Positions 35,431 to 44,295 of a stretch of 64,000 nucleotides of DNA are shown one piece after another. The position numbers and the translations under genes were made by a program. Source of the stretch: Pontibacter beigongshangensis (GTDB lineage: Bacteria; Bacteroidota; Bacteroidia; Cytophagales; Hymenobacteraceae). The stretch spans positions 45,448 to 109,447 of the forward strand of contig NZ_VFSD01000025.1 of assembly GCF_014332515.1 (NCBI RefSeq). The letters run 5' to 3'. The notes below the pieces were generated by a model. The model saw only the letters and a list, made by a program, of their open reading frames with translations. It did no database searches and was not told the DNA's origin. Position 1 is the first letter of the stretch, and every line of letters begins with the position of its first letter.

Positions 35431-36081
35431 CTATTGTCGATTTATAAAATAGTTCAAACCAAATGAAATAGTCTCTAAACCTAGGTCTATACCAAAAGAG
35501 TTACTCAAGGTATGAGAGGCTTCTTTTGGTTTGTTAACTGACCGTCCATATCCTATCGAGCCAAATGATGTACTTAAGGCGAACCTATCTGTAACAAAAT
35601 ATGTGATTCCTGGAGAAAGACTGATACTTAAGAAATTAAATTTGGTCTCAGATTTACTGGTAGCCGAACTATCTGTTCGATACTCATAAAGAGACTCCCC
35701 AAAGCCTAATGAGACGGTCCCGGTCCCATGAAAATAAAGCTTATCTATAATAGGAATGTATTTTCGGAGATAAGTAGAGAAATTATAACTATGGCCTCTT
35801 TCTTTGTTAGAAGAAGTTCCATATTTAGATCTTTGTCCAAACAAACCATAGCCGATACCCGCTCCCACCTCTAAATTTTCTCTAATAAAAAAACCAACAG
35901 AAGGTGAAATACTTAAACTTCTGTTTTTTGAAGTATTTACTGAATTGTTGTTAATGCTATTATATTCATTGCCTGATATAGAAAAGCTCCCTGCAATTCT
36001 TACATTTCCCTGTTCCGTTTGCCCATAGGCAATAGTCTTCCCGCCTGCTACTAGCAGGAGCATCAGTAATATTTTTTTCAT
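35431..36081 (-). CDS. Predicted outer-membrane beta-barrel protein, paralogue
   Basis: A 216-residue protein with a signal peptide (MKKILLMLLLVAGGKTIAYG) and the same architecture as the downstream gene: TEQGNVRIAGSFSISGNE, then SISPSVGFFIRENLEVGAGI, ending ISFGLNYFINRQ. The shared block SPS(V/I)G(F/Y)F and the barrel end show the two are tandem duplicates. Likely co-transcribed from an AT-rich promoter region to the right. Function unknown. Asn-rich loops (NSINNNSVNTSKN) suggest surface exposure. Confidence 0.7.
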   Translation of the reverse strand: MKKILLMLLLVAGGKTIAYGQTEQGNVRIAGSFSISGNEYNSINNNSVNTSKNRSLSISPSVGFFIRENLEVGAGIGYGLFGQRSKYGTSSNKERGHSYNFSTYLRKYIPIIDKLYFHGTGTVSLGFGESLYEYRTDSSATSKSETKFNFLSISLSPGITYFVTDRFALSTSFGSIGYGRSVNKPKEASHTLSNSFGIDLGLETISFGLNYFINRQ

Positions 36082-37018
36082 GATATATGTTTTTTTGGTA
36101 TAAATGGAAGTTTACAAAAACGGTGCCTTAAAATGCAAGATTAGGAAGAACAACTGTATGTTAGATTTTAATAAATTGTATTAAAAATATTAGTGTTAGA
36201 AGGGTGGTTTTTATGTATCTTAGTAATAATCAAACTGATATATAATATTTTCAATGAAGACTTGATTTAATATAAATTTTAGAATATTAATTATATAATA
36301 TTTTAGCTTAATTAAAATTATTCATGTTTATTAATTAGAAATAAGCTACATATTAAAGGCTATCATCGGTGGGTAAATACGTAGTAGGAGCCGAGTAAAA
36401 ACGGGTTTTTCTGCCATCTCTCCTTTTTATCAAATATCCTTTTACAAAATTTTTAAAGTCGCGTATATGCTTGTACAGTATCGCAGGCACACTCGCAGCA
36501 GGAGCAAACTTTTTGGTTGGTTGAGTTCTGTTCCTGGAGTGTTATAAAAGCAGTTGAAATGTGTAGAACAGGTAGTCTGTGATAACTGCATTTTGTTGAA
36601 CTCATGATACGGCTACCTTTTGTTGGGTGCTAAAGGTAGTTTACGTCATGTGCAGATAAGGGAGCTGGCAAATGAGAATTAGCTTGCAGATGCCGATAAG
36701 CCGGCTCCCTCATCTTTCTGTTTACTCCCTCTCTTCTTTCCCTGCCATAAGCAAATTCCTCTTCAAAATCAGAAATGAGCAGCAGCAGAATTCTTCTTTT
36801 TCGTTCAGGTATTCCATTCAGAAAATTTGTGCCGACACTGCTCGCTATCGGTATTTAGTGAACGTGCTGCCTCGGAGGTTTTCTTACTACAATCGTAATT
36901 TTTACGGTAGATCAGCCTCGTCGTAAATACGGCCGCTCAAGGTATACCCGTATTTTAAAAAGTAAAGTGGTAGGCATGTCGTATTATTTTTTGATTCCAC
37001 GTATAAGCGGTGCAGCTA
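36082..37018. other. Gap of about 937 bases, AT-rich on the left
   Basis: From 36120 to 36360 the sequence is extremely AT-rich and holds the promoter side of the barrel genes. From 36400 onward it is mixed. A frame of 84 codons at 36672-36926 has no recognisable content and I do not call it. No tRNA-like or repeat structure was identified. Confidence 0.4.
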
Positions 37019-37831
37019 ATGTATTCAATTATGCCTACTTCTGCCTCAGTGCGTTGTGTTTGCCACCTGAAATACCTCCTGACTTTTTGTGTGGTGGTTT
37101 TGCTCGCTATCAGGGCAATTGCCCAGGATGAGCCGCCAGAAATGATCACAGACCGGCCAGACCAGACAGAGTCTTCGGTCGTTATGCCCCGGAACATGGT
37201 GCAACTGGAGTCCGGGTTTTTCTTTCAGAAAGACTGGGAAGGCGCCAGAGAACTGAAATCGCATGCCTACCCCACGACGCTGTTGCGGGTGGGGGTGCTG
37301 GAGGGGCTGGAACTGCTCTTCCTGGCCGCTTACCGCGACTCTGTGATCCAGAACGGGGAACGGAGAAAGCTGGAAGGCATGGGGCCGCTGAGCGTAGGTG
37401 CCAAAGCAAAGCTTTGGGATGAAAAAGGCTGGCTACCCCAGGCGGCACTGCTGTTCAGGGTGCTGCTGCCCACCGGCGACAGGCGGTTCAGGCCTTCCGG
37501 TGCGGAACCCCATATGCGGCTAAACCTCTCGCATGCGCTTACCAGTAAAATAGAATTCGCCTACAACCTGGTGCACGGCTGGTCGGAGGGCAAATCTGTG
37601 CCGGGCTATACAGCATCTGTAAGTTATGAGATAGCTGATAAATTCACCGTGTTTGCAGAGGTTTTTGGGAGCAAGGAAGAGGGGGAACCAGCTGGGCATC
37701 AGGCCGATGCCGGAATTCTTTTTTTGCTGCTGCCCAACCTGCAACTGGATGCAGCTTTCGGAACCAGGCTAAATTCAGCCGCCCCCGACTATTTTATAAT
37801 AACAGGTTTTAGTGTCAGGCTGCCACGTTAA
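37019..37831 (+). CDS. Phenol_MetA_deg-like outer-membrane transporter protein
   Basis: About 270 residues. Possible starts are ATG 37019 and ATG 37031; the in-frame GTG 37010 is less likely. A hydrophobic signal segment (YLLTFCVVVLLAIRAIAQ) precedes MITDRPDQTESSVVMP, the DRPD/T start of the MetA-pathway of phenol degradation barrel family (PF13557-like). Strands run to DYFIITGFSVRLPR. Probably an outer-membrane barrel of unknown substrate; the family name does not imply phenol use. Ends TAA. Confidence 0.72.
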   Translation: MYSIMPTSASVRCVCHLKYLLTFCVVVLLAIRAIAQDEPPEMITDRPDQTESSVVMPRNMVQLESGFFFQKDWEGARELKSHAYPTTLLRVGVLEGLELLFLAAYRDSVIQNGERRKLEGMGPLSVGAKAKLWDEKGWLPQAALLFRVLLPTGDRRFRPSGAEPHMRLNLSHALTSKIEFAYNLVHGWSEGKSVPGYTASVSYEIADKFTVFAEVFGSKEEGEPAGHQADAGILFLLLPNLQLDAAFGTRLNSAAPDYFIITGFSVRLPR

Positions 37832-37832
37832 T

Positions 37833-37870
37833 GCTTCGCTAAATTAAAAATCACAAATTCTAAATTAAAA
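37833..37870 (+). repeat. AT-rich dispersed repeat (second family)
   Basis: GCTTCGCTAAATTAAAAATC, then ACAAATTCTAAATTAAAA. It starts one base after the stop codon of the preceding gene. Confidence 0.6.
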
Positions 37871-37961
37871 AAATCCCTGCTGATTGCATTTGTTTACACA
37901 GGTTGGTTTAATGCTGGAAATAAGTTGAGAGAGCAGCAGGTACATAACCAGAATAAGTAAT

Positions 37962-38819
37962 ATGGCGCTTCATAAAAGACCTATACATGAGTCCGTGCGG
38001 GAATATGGGCAGGGAATTATAGGAGGCCTCCTCTTCAGTTTCCCGATGCTGTTTACCATGGAAGTGTGGTGGGCCGGGTTTTCTGCCTCACCGCTGCAAT
38101 TGCTTTTACTCATACTGGTTACGTACCTGCTGCTGCTTGGCTATAACCGGCATGCCGGCATGCGTCCAGACACCTCCTGGCGCAGTATTTTTATCGATTC
38201 AATAGAGGAAATGGGCATTGGCATTGTGCTCTCTTTCGGTGTCTTGTTTATGCTAAACCGGGTAAAGCCGGGAGCGATGCCGCTGGACGAGATTATGGGC
38301 AAGACGATAATAGAGGCCATGGCTGTTTCTATTGGCGTATCGGTTGGGACGGCCCAGCTCGGCGCAAGCAACAGCAACAAAGAGGAAATGGAGCAGAAAG
38401 AGCCGGAACCGCAGAAGTGGTGGTCGGCTAAAAGCAGTCTGCTGGTGCTTGGGTTTTGCGGAGCCATTATAGTAGGAGGCAACGTGGCACCAACTGAGGA
38501 GGTAATTGTGCTGGCCATAGAGGCTACGCCCTCGCACATTCTGCTCTTGGCCTGTGCCTCAGTCATCATCAGCCTGATTGCAGTGTACTACAGCAATTTA
38601 AACGAGATGAAAAAAAGCCGCTTGCGTGGCAGATTTATATTTAATGTGGCCTTCGACACGTGCCTGAGCTACCTGGCAGCCCTGATGGCCTCGGCTATAT
38701 GCCTTTGGTTTTTTGGCAGATTCCAGAACGTGAGTTTTTTTGTAGCCTTTTCGCAGTGCATCGTGCTGGGTGTTATCTCTGCCTTAGGGGCATCGGCCGG
38801 AAGATTGTTAATTAGGTAA
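37962..38819 (+). CDS. TIGR02587-like integral membrane protein
   Basis: A 285-residue protein with about seven hydrophobic segments (for example GIIGGLLFSFPMLFTMEVWW, LLLLILVTYLLLLGYN, HILLLACASVIISLIAVYY). VREYGQGIIGGLLFSFPMLF and GNVAPTEEVIVLA fit the uncharacterised TIGR02587 (DUF2391) family. It is located in the inner membrane. The next gene, 6 bases downstream, matches the TIGR02588 partner usually found beside it. Substrate and role are unknown; a two-component membrane module is inferred. Confidence 0.8.
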   Translation: MALHKRPIHESVREYGQGIIGGLLFSFPMLFTMEVWWAGFSASPLQLLLLILVTYLLLLGYNRHAGMRPDTSWRSIFIDSIEEMGIGIVLSFGVLFMLNRVKPGAMPLDEIMGKTIIEAMAVSIGVSVGTAQLGASNSNKEEMEQKEPEPQKWWSAKSSLLVLGFCGAIIVGGNVAPTEEVIVLAIEATPSHILLLACASVIISLIAVYYSNLNEMKKSRLRGRFIFNVAFDTCLSYLAALMASAICLWFFGRFQNVSFFVAFSQCIVLGVISALGASAGRLLIR

Positions 38820-38825
38820 AAGCTT

Positions 38826-39233
38826 ATGGATAGAAGAGTTCGTGAAGGCGACGACGACAAAAATGTACTGGAGTGGCTGGTTTTTGGCCTGAGTCTGCTG
38901 CTGATCAGCTCGGTATTTGTTTACCTCGGTTACAAGGCTTACACGGCTGAGCCAGACCCAGAGCCCGCCTTGGAGGTGCGCTACCTGCACGACCCCTCTG
39001 TGTCAGAACCTTACCGGTATCATATTAAAGTAGAGAACACCGGAAAAGAAACAGCCGAGGAGGTGAGCATTCAGGTATGGACAGAAAAGGACGGTAAGGA
39101 AGTAGAGTCAGCAGAACTGCAGCTGCCTTTCGCGCCAAAGGAGTCTGAAAGAGAAGGCTGGATTATCTTAAGGCAGGACCCGGCGGAGGCCGATACCATT
39201 TTGGCGCGCGTAAAGAGCTATAAAAGGCCCTAA
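38826..39233 (+). CDS. TIGR02588-like membrane-anchored protein
   Basis: A 135-residue protein with one N-terminal membrane anchor (WLVFGLSLLLISSVFVYLGY) and a soluble, probably periplasmic domain (YRYHIKVENTGKETAEEVSI, FAPKESEREGWIIL) that reads like an immunoglobulin/DUF11-like beta sandwich. It matches the small TIGR02588 family, which co-occurs with TIGR02587. It begins 6 bases after the upstream stop, so it is probably translated together with it. Function unknown. Confidence 0.78.
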   Translation: MDRRVREGDDDKNVLEWLVFGLSLLLISSVFVYLGYKAYTAEPDPEPALEVRYLHDPSVSEPYRYHIKVENTGKETAEEVSIQVWTEKDGKEVESAELQLPFAPKESEREGWIILRQDPAEADTILARVKSYKRP

Positions 39234-39306
39234 AACCTGTTGCTGTCTTTTAAATGGATATAAGAACTCTTTAGATAATTTATCAAATTGATAAGTATAA
39301 GTGTAT

Positions 39307-40200
39307 ATGGCGAAGCGAAAAGTAGTGAAAAAGCACGATGCTCATAGAGAAGCGCCTATCCCCAAAGGCTGGCTGCTGGCAGTGGGTGGTTCGGAAGATA
39401 AAGGAAAGAGGGAATTAAAGGAGGAGCAGGAAAAAAACATAGGCTTTATTCATGAGGAAATTCTGAAAAGGTTTGTAAAAGAGCTGCGAGGCGAAAACCC
39501 CCTGATTGCCATTGTGCCTACGGGCTCTACTATGCCGGAGGAACTGGCCAAAGAATACATAGAAGTTTTTCAGGAGCTTGGCCTGAAAAACCTGGAGGTA
39601 ATAGATGTGCGCAATAGGCAGGATGCCAGAAATGAGGATTACTGCAAAATCCTGGAGCGTGCAGCTGGCATTATGTTTACGGGCGGCGACCAGTTGCGGC
39701 TTACCTCCATCCTGGGCGGCACACCCGTGCTCGAACTCATGAAAGAAAGGTACACCCATGAGGAGATAATTGTAGCAGGCACCAGTGCAGGAGCCACGGC
39801 CATGTCCACGCCCATGATCTACGAAGGCGAGACGCAGGGCGGCTATATCAAGGGGGATGTCCGGATAACGACCGGGCTGGAGTTCCTGAAAAATGTTGCC
39901 ATCGATACGCACTTCATTGCCCGTGGCCGGATCGTGCGCATGGCTCAGGCTATTTCTACTAATCCGGGCTGTATAGGGGTAGGGCTGGAAGAAGATACTG
40001 CCATTCTGGTAACTGAAGGAAAAGAAGTAGAAGTGCTGGGCAGCGGCCTGGTAACAATAGTAGATGGGCTGGACATCAGTTACACCAATATCTACGAAAT
40101 AAAAACTGGCGAACCTTTTACCGTCTGCGATATGAAAGTTCACCTGCTATCCAGAGGGCAGCGGTATACGCTGCCATTTTACGACCAACTGCATATCTGA
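39307..40200 (+). CDS. cphB: Cyanophycinase
   Basis: A 297-residue serine peptidase of family S51 from ATG 39307 (in-frame GTG 39301 is 6 bases upstream). Landmarks are LLAVGGSEDKGKRELKEE, IVPTGSTMPEEL, FTGGDQLRLTSILGG and the nucleophile elbow VAGTSAGATAMS. It hydrolyses cyanophycin to beta-Asp-Arg dipeptides. No signal peptide is seen, so it is predicted to be intracellular. The synthetase (48543-51176) and the isoaspartyl peptidase (47420-48331) that would finish the job lie 7-12 kb away on the other strand, so the pathway is complete though not one operon. Confidence 0.9.
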   Translation: MAKRKVVKKHDAHREAPIPKGWLLAVGGSEDKGKRELKEEQEKNIGFIHEEILKRFVKELRGENPLIAIVPTGSTMPEELAKEYIEVFQELGLKNLEVIDVRNRQDARNEDYCKILERAAGIMFTGGDQLRLTSILGGTPVLELMKERYTHEEIIVAGTSAGATAMSTPMIYEGETQGGYIKGDVRITTGLEFLKNVAIDTHFIARGRIVRMAQAISTNPGCIGVGLEEDTAILVTEGKEVEVLGSGLVTIVDGLDISYTNIYEIKTGEPFTVCDMKVHLLSRGQRYTLPFYDQLHI

Positions 40201-40361
40201 TTCTACTGATCGGCGGAGCCCCGAACAAGAGACTTTTTAGGCTCCTTCGGAGCTTCGGGCAAAACAACCCATCAGGGCCGGCAAGACATGTCGCAGTTGG
40301 TCGTATCCAGCAACCGGCAAATCAAAAAAGCAGCACCTGTAAGCATGGCCCTGTGGCCGGG

Positions 40362-40904
40362 CTAAAGCCGGGTCTCGGGTCGCTTCAGAAAAACCTGCTC
40401 CTGTGCCGCCAGCCACTGCACAGCGATAATGGTTTTGGCATCGGCCCATTTTTGTTTCAGCAGGTCCTCCATGGCAAACTCAACAGTCTTTACCTGTTCG
40501 TGCTCCTCATCCAGACCGCCGCCTTCTGATTTCTTTTTGCTTACTTCTGCGTAATACAGAAACACTTTTTCGGTGCAGGCCCCAGGCGATGAGAAAAAAT
40601 CCCAGACATGGCGCAGATGGCTTACGGCATAACCGGTTTCTTCTTCAATTTCTTTCCGGATTGTTTTCTCCGGATCATCGTCCTCCACCACACCGGCCAC
40701 CGTTTCTATCAGTTCCATATCGGCACTGTAGCGGAACTGCTTTACAAGAATATAGACATCCCTGTCGGTGTTATACACAATGGCAGCTGCTGCATTTCCA
40801 CTTTCAAACTGCTCCCGCTCAAATGTTTCGCCATTTTCCTCCAAAATTACTTTCCGGAAGGTGTAAAAGCCTTCGTATATCGTTTTTCTGTCTTTTATCT
40901 TCAT
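40362..40904 (-). CDS. Nudix hydrolase, NudK/GDP-mannose pyrophosphatase-like
   Basis: A 180-residue protein from ATG 40904; the longer frame from 40946 adds 14 unlikely residues. It begins IKDRKTIYEGFYTFRKVILE, and NAAAAIVYNTDRDVYILVKQ with FRYSADMELIETVAG is typical of the NDP-sugar branch. The Nudix box is GVVEDDDPEKTIRKEIEEET followed by GY. It probably hydrolyses a nucleotide sugar or ADP-ribose. It has low similarity to the Nudix gene at 3475. It is convergent with cyanophycinase. Confidence 0.85.
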   Translation of the reverse strand: MKIKDRKTIYEGFYTFRKVILEENGETFEREQFESGNAAAAIVYNTDRDVYILVKQFRYSADMELIETVAGVVEDDDPEKTIRKEIEEETGYAVSHLRHVWDFFSSPGACTEKVFLYYAEVSKKKSEGGGLDEEHEQVKTVEFAMEDLLKQKWADAKTIIAVQWLAAQEQVFLKRPETRL

Positions 40905-40969
40905 ACTTCCAAAGCTTTTTATCTTATAAAAGTTACGGCAAAGCATCCTGTCCGGATTAAGCCTCTTTT

Positions 40970-41014
40970 AATTATTCTAATGAAAAGGCCTGTCCGGAGG
41001 TTCTGCCGCCGCTC
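40970..41014 (+). repeat. Dispersed bipartite repeat, forward copy
   Basis: AATTATTCTAATGAAAAGGC, then CTGTCCGGAGG, then TTCTGCCGCCGCTCC. It lies between the divergent Nudix and small membrane protein genes. Confidence 0.8.
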
Positions 41015-41061
41015 CAAAGCCAATAGGACAGAATTGCGTACATACGCAATAACGATGCGCT

Positions 41062-41439
41062 ATGAGAATGTTCCGACCTGAATTTATTGCAAAACTGCAG
41101 GGTGTTTACTGGGTCATCACGGGTATCTGGCCCCTGGTGCATATGCCCAGCTTTAGCTGGGTATCAGGCCCAAAGGCAGATCTGTGGCTGGTGCATACTG
41201 TTGGCCTGCTGCTGACAGTAATAGGAGCTGTGTTGCTCGCAGCCGGTATAAACAAGCGCGCTACCACCGAAATAAAATGGCTGGGTATAGCCGGTGCAGC
41301 CAGCATGGCCTTTATCGATTTTTATTACGCGCTGCACGATGTGATCTGGGATATCTACATGTTAGATGGTGTGGCAGAACTGCTGTTGATTCTGCTCTGG
41401 CTGCTGGCCTGGAAAAGTAAAACCGTTAAAGCACGTTAA
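41062..41439 (+). CDS. Small four-helix membrane protein of unknown function
   Basis: A 125-residue protein with four hydrophobic helices: LQGVYWVITGIWPLVHM, LVHTVGLLLTVIGAVLLAAG, WLGIAGAASMAFIDFYYALH and GVAELLLILLWLLAWK. ATG 41062 and 41068 are both possible starts. Acidic and aromatic residues inside helix 3 (FIDFYYALHD) are notable. Resembles unnamed small membrane proteins of Bacteroidota. No function assigned. Confidence 0.65.
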   Translation: MRMFRPEFIAKLQGVYWVITGIWPLVHMPSFSWVSGPKADLWLVHTVGLLLTVIGAVLLAAGINKRATTEIKWLGIAGAASMAFIDFYYALHDVIWDIYMLDGVAELLLILLWLLAWKSKTVKAR

Positions 41440-41690
41440 CGAGATGATGCTGATTTACTGATGCCACGCAGTGGTAGCAAGCTTCGGGAGGGCTGTTTTC
41501 ATACAAATAATTGCTGTTTGCTGATGGTTAGTTGCCGATTGTTTATGCCTGATTTGGAGATAAGAAAGTTTGAAAATGAGTGAGTGAAAATCTCAAACTT
41601 ATAACTTTTATATTCGGCAAAACGAATTGTCCGGCAGCATTTTTAGGAAGAACTATAAATGAATGTTTATAGATATTGCTGGAAAACGAA

Positions 41691-41912
41691 ATGTCCAAAA
41701 ACAGCAAAGAAGCACGCTTTAAAACCGCCAAATCAAGCTGCAAATTCCGTTCTCTTTTTAAAAATCTGGGCTGAAATGCGGAAGAGGTACTTATTAACGG
41801 TTTCAAGTACCTGCATCAAAGTCGTGTGCGTAATTCTACCTGGTCAAGGCAAACCGTGCAACAGCAGTCAGAGCTCTTCACTTTTAACAAACAACTAAGT
41901 ACAATCAACTGA
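41691..41912 (+). other. Possible small gene interrupted by in-frame TGA
   Basis: ATG 41691 opens a frame of 27 residues (MSKNSKEARFKTAKSSCKFR and so on) ending at TGA 41772-41774; the same frame continues for 45 more codons (LINGFKYLHQSRVRNSTW) to TGA 41910-41912. It resembles no family I recognise. It could be a decayed gene fragment or chance. Confidence 0.25.
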
Positions 41913-41954
41913 TCTCTGGCGGATGAAGGACCAGGGGACAAGGGTAAAAAGACA

Positions 41955-41983
41955 CTGGAGGGCCATTTCCATTAGAATAATTA
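41955..41983 (-). repeat. Dispersed bipartite repeat, reverse copy; left arm of an inverted pair
   Basis: CTGGAGGGCCATTTCC, then ATTAGAATAATTA. Partner at 42056-42112, 72 bases away. Confidence 0.7.
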
Positions 41984-42055
41984 CGCATCTGTTCTCCTAA
42001 ATTTACTTGGATGCACTTAGTGCTGCCTAAACAATTTATTGTCGGGTTGTGATGC

Positions 42056-42112
42056 AATTATTCTAATGAAAATAACCCTCCGGAGCTTTCTGCTTTTGTT
42101 GCTGCTGCTGCT
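42056..42112 (+). repeat. Dispersed bipartite repeat, forward copy; right arm of an inverted pair
   Basis: AATTATTCTAATGAAAATAA, then CCCTCCGGAG, then CTTTCTGC and a long GTTGCTGCTGCTGCTC tail. The longest tail of all copies. Confidence 0.8.
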
Positions 42113-42292
42113 CATCAACAACCCACAATTGATACTTTATGCAGCACTACTTGCTGACCGCACTCAAAACTTTCCTTTTTACGGTTACGATATTGATATA
42201 ATTAAAATAACTGAACAAGAAGAACACGCGGGCGTACATAGTATTATTTCAAAATATTATTAAATTTTCTCTAACCAAAATAAAACTATACG

Positions 42293-42925
42293 ATGGCTGA
42301 CTTAGATGTTCAACCTAAAAAGAACAAGCCGGGATGGCTTTGGATTCTTTTGGCAGTGCTCGCAATTGCAATTCTGTTTTTGCTGATGAGAGGGTGCAAT
42401 GATACTGATGAAATGGATACCGCTGACCCGGTAACCACCACTGATACCACTTCTTCCAGAATGGGCACTACCAGCGATTGGGACGCGGTTAATTTCAATG
42501 CTCCCGGCGCCACCTATCCCGAAATAACCGACAGCGATATAGACGTCCGTGGCAATGAAGATTACGCCATTTACAGCCTCGACGAAACCATCCTGTTCGA
42601 CACCGACCAGAGCCAGCTACGCAGTGGGGCTGAAACGAAGCTTGAACAAGTTGCGACTTCTGTAACACAGCGGTTCAGCGGCGGTGACATACGTATTTAT
42701 GGTCATACAGACAAACAAGGAAGCGCCGGTTACAACAAAGAACTGGCAGAACAGCGTGCTGAAGCTGTAAAAAACTGGCTTACAGAAAACGGTGATGTAG
42801 CAGCAAGCAGAATCTCGGTGCATCCGGTTGGAGAGTCAGACCCTGTCGCCTCTAACGAGACAGCAGCAGGCCGGCAGCAAAACCGCCGGGTAGAAATTGT
42901 AGCCAGGCGAAGCAACTCGAACTAG
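42293..42925 (+). CDS. OmpA-family peptidoglycan-associated protein with N-terminal anchor
   Basis: A 210-residue protein. A membrane anchor or uncleaved signal lies at 14-34 (WLWILLAVLAIAILFLLMRG), then a Thr/Asp/Ser-rich linker, then an OmpA domain at about 95-205: ETILFDTDQSQLRSGAET, IRIYGHTDKQGSAGYNKELA, QRAEAVKNWLTENG and GRQQNRRVEIV. The OmpA domain binds diaminopimelate peptidoglycan in the periplasm. It is followed 70 bases later by the PRC-barrel/DUF2382 gene, possibly in one stress-related transcript. Confidence 0.85.
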   Translation: MADLDVQPKKNKPGWLWILLAVLAIAILFLLMRGCNDTDEMDTADPVTTTDTTSSRMGTTSDWDAVNFNAPGATYPEITDSDIDVRGNEDYAIYSLDETILFDTDQSQLRSGAETKLEQVATSVTQRFSGGDIRIYGHTDKQGSAGYNKELAEQRAEAVKNWLTENGDVAASRISVHPVGESDPVASNETAAGRQQNRRVEIVARRSNSN

Positions 42926-42995
42926 GCGGCTGGCTTACTGTAGTTAACTCACATAAAAAAACCCGTGGAGGTTATCCCACACTAAGGAAAAAGCT

Positions 42996-44006
42996 ATGAA
43001 CAATAACGATGAACTAAGAAATAGCAGCCGGCTGATAGAGCTTGGCGGCAGTGATTTTGAAATCGTAGACGGACAGCCTGATATCCGGGGCTGGAAAGTT
43101 AAAAACGCACAGGATGAAACCATAGGAGAAGTAGACGAACTCATCTTTGATCCTTCCGCACGGAAGGTTCGCTACCTGGTATTGGACCTGGAAGGCAATG
43201 TGCTGGACCTGGAGCCACGCAATGTGCTGGTGCCTATTGGCATTGCAGAGCTGCACGAGTCTGACGATCTGGTATACCTCCCTCAGGTTACAGCAGATCA
43301 ACTTACTGCGTTGCCTGTGTATACCAGCGGCAGGATAGACAGCACCCTGGAATCGGATGTGCGACGTGTTTTTGGCGGTATGGGGGCAGCCGGGGTGGCG
43401 GGAGCCGCAGTAGCCAATACCCCTCCTGCCACTGCCACAGAAGCCGACTACAATCACGATGTTTACAACGAAGACAACCTGTACCGCAGGCGCACATCAG
43501 GTCCGCCACCAGCAACCGATGCGTCAGACACAGAAACGGGCACCAGGTCGATACCTGTGATTGAAGAGAACGTGGAAATAGGCAAACGTACTGTGGAAAC
43601 AGGTGGGGCCCGGATCCGCCCTAAAGTTACAGAGCGCCCGGTAGAAGAAGATATCAACCTGCGCGAAGAGCATGTGGTGGTGGAGCGAAACCCCGTAAAC
43701 CGCCCGGCTTCAGAAGCCGACATTGCTGGCTTTAAAGAAGGTGAGATGGAGATACGGGAGCAGGCCGAAGTACCGGTGGTGTCTAAAGAGGCAAATGTGG
43801 TGGAAGAAGTAACGATCCGGAAAGAGGTGGAGGAACATGACGAGACCATTAGAGAAACGGCACATAAAACCAATGTGCAGGTAGATCAGATCAAACCCGG
43901 TGAAACCACACGAGACACCGCCATGGATGATGACAGCCACCTGGATGAAGAAGCCAGAAGAAGAAACCGAAGAACAGACACCGGCGCGGATGACCCTGTG
44001 CTGTAG
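42996..44006 (+). CDS. PRC-barrel and DUF2382 (YsnF/AvaK) stress protein
   Basis: A 336-residue protein. Residues about 15-95 form a PRC-barrel (FEIVDGQPDIRGWKVKNAQD, ETIGEVDELIFDPSARKVRY, LVLDLEG). A low-complexity linker (GAAGVAGAAVANTPPATATE) follows. Residues about 185-300 form a DUF2382 domain (IPVIEENVEIGKRTVETGG, DINLREEHVVVERNPVNRPA, KEANVVEEVTIRKEVEEHDE). It ends with a highly charged tail. This architecture is linked to general stress and desiccation responses; no catalytic site is evident. Confidence 0.85.
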   Translation: MNNNDELRNSSRLIELGGSDFEIVDGQPDIRGWKVKNAQDETIGEVDELIFDPSARKVRYLVLDLEGNVLDLEPRNVLVPIGIAELHESDDLVYLPQVTADQLTALPVYTSGRIDSTLESDVRRVFGGMGAAGVAGAAVANTPPATATEADYNHDVYNEDNLYRRRTSGPPPATDASDTETGTRSIPVIEENVEIGKRTVETGGARIRPKVTERPVEEDINLREEHVVVERNPVNRPASEADIAGFKEGEMEIREQAEVPVVSKEANVVEEVTIRKEVEEHDETIRETAHKTNVQVDQIKPGETTRDTAMDDDSHLDEEARRRNRRTDTGADDPVL

Positions 44007-44078
44007 GCTCGGTTCTTTTTGCCTTTTTATATCCAGCAACCGGAAAGGGAAGGTTCCCGTGCCCTGAACAGGCCCTGA

Positions 44079-44135
44079 CCAACTAAAAAAAGCAGCGGCA
44101 GATGTATCACATCTGCCGCTGCTTTTTTTAGTTGG
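44079..44135. terminator. 27-bp perfect hairpin, bidirectional terminator
   Basis: A perfect stem, 44079-44105 against 44109-44135, with a 3-base loop. It contains AGCAGCGGCAGATGT and its complement, flanked by A7 and T7, so it can terminate on both strands. Confidence 0.9.
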
Positions 44136-44157
44136 CCGGATAAATTTATTTCTTAAG

Positions 44158-44201
44158 GCAATCAGGCCTTTCATTCCGTCGGGTGTGAAAGGCCTGATTG
44201 C
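44158..44201. terminator. Second long hairpin in series
   Basis: GCAATCAGGCCTTTCA (44158-44173) pairs perfectly with TGAAAGGCCTGATTGC (44186-44201), 22 bases after the previous stem. No T tract follows; it may reinforce termination of the convergent ferredoxin operon. Confidence 0.65.
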
Positions 44202-44295
44202 TTCCAAATTGCTAGTTGCAGGAATTGTCTGGACATAAGCTTAACAGAACAATTTAACTAAGCATCCATAAAGCCATTAGCAATTCACCATCAGA

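Larger units (their letters stand above)
41440..42292. other. Gap of 853 bases with an inverted repeat pair and a split small frame
   Basis: It contains a 73-residue frame split by TGA (41691-41912) and two facing dispersed repeat copies (41955-41983 and 42056-42112). The 74-codon frame at 42039-42263 arises largely from the repeat and is not called. The right end holds the AT-rich promoter side of the OmpA-like gene. Confidence 0.45.

Noticed and set aside
36672..36926. 84-codon frame in the gap before the outer-membrane transporter
   Set aside because: No family features, low-complexity content and length within chance.
42039..42263. 74-codon frame with a Leu-rich start resembling a signal peptide
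   Set aside because: The Leu run is encoded by the CTGCTG tail of the dispersed repeat; other copies translate to unrelated peptides and the A(T)GAAAA start is not conserved among copies.
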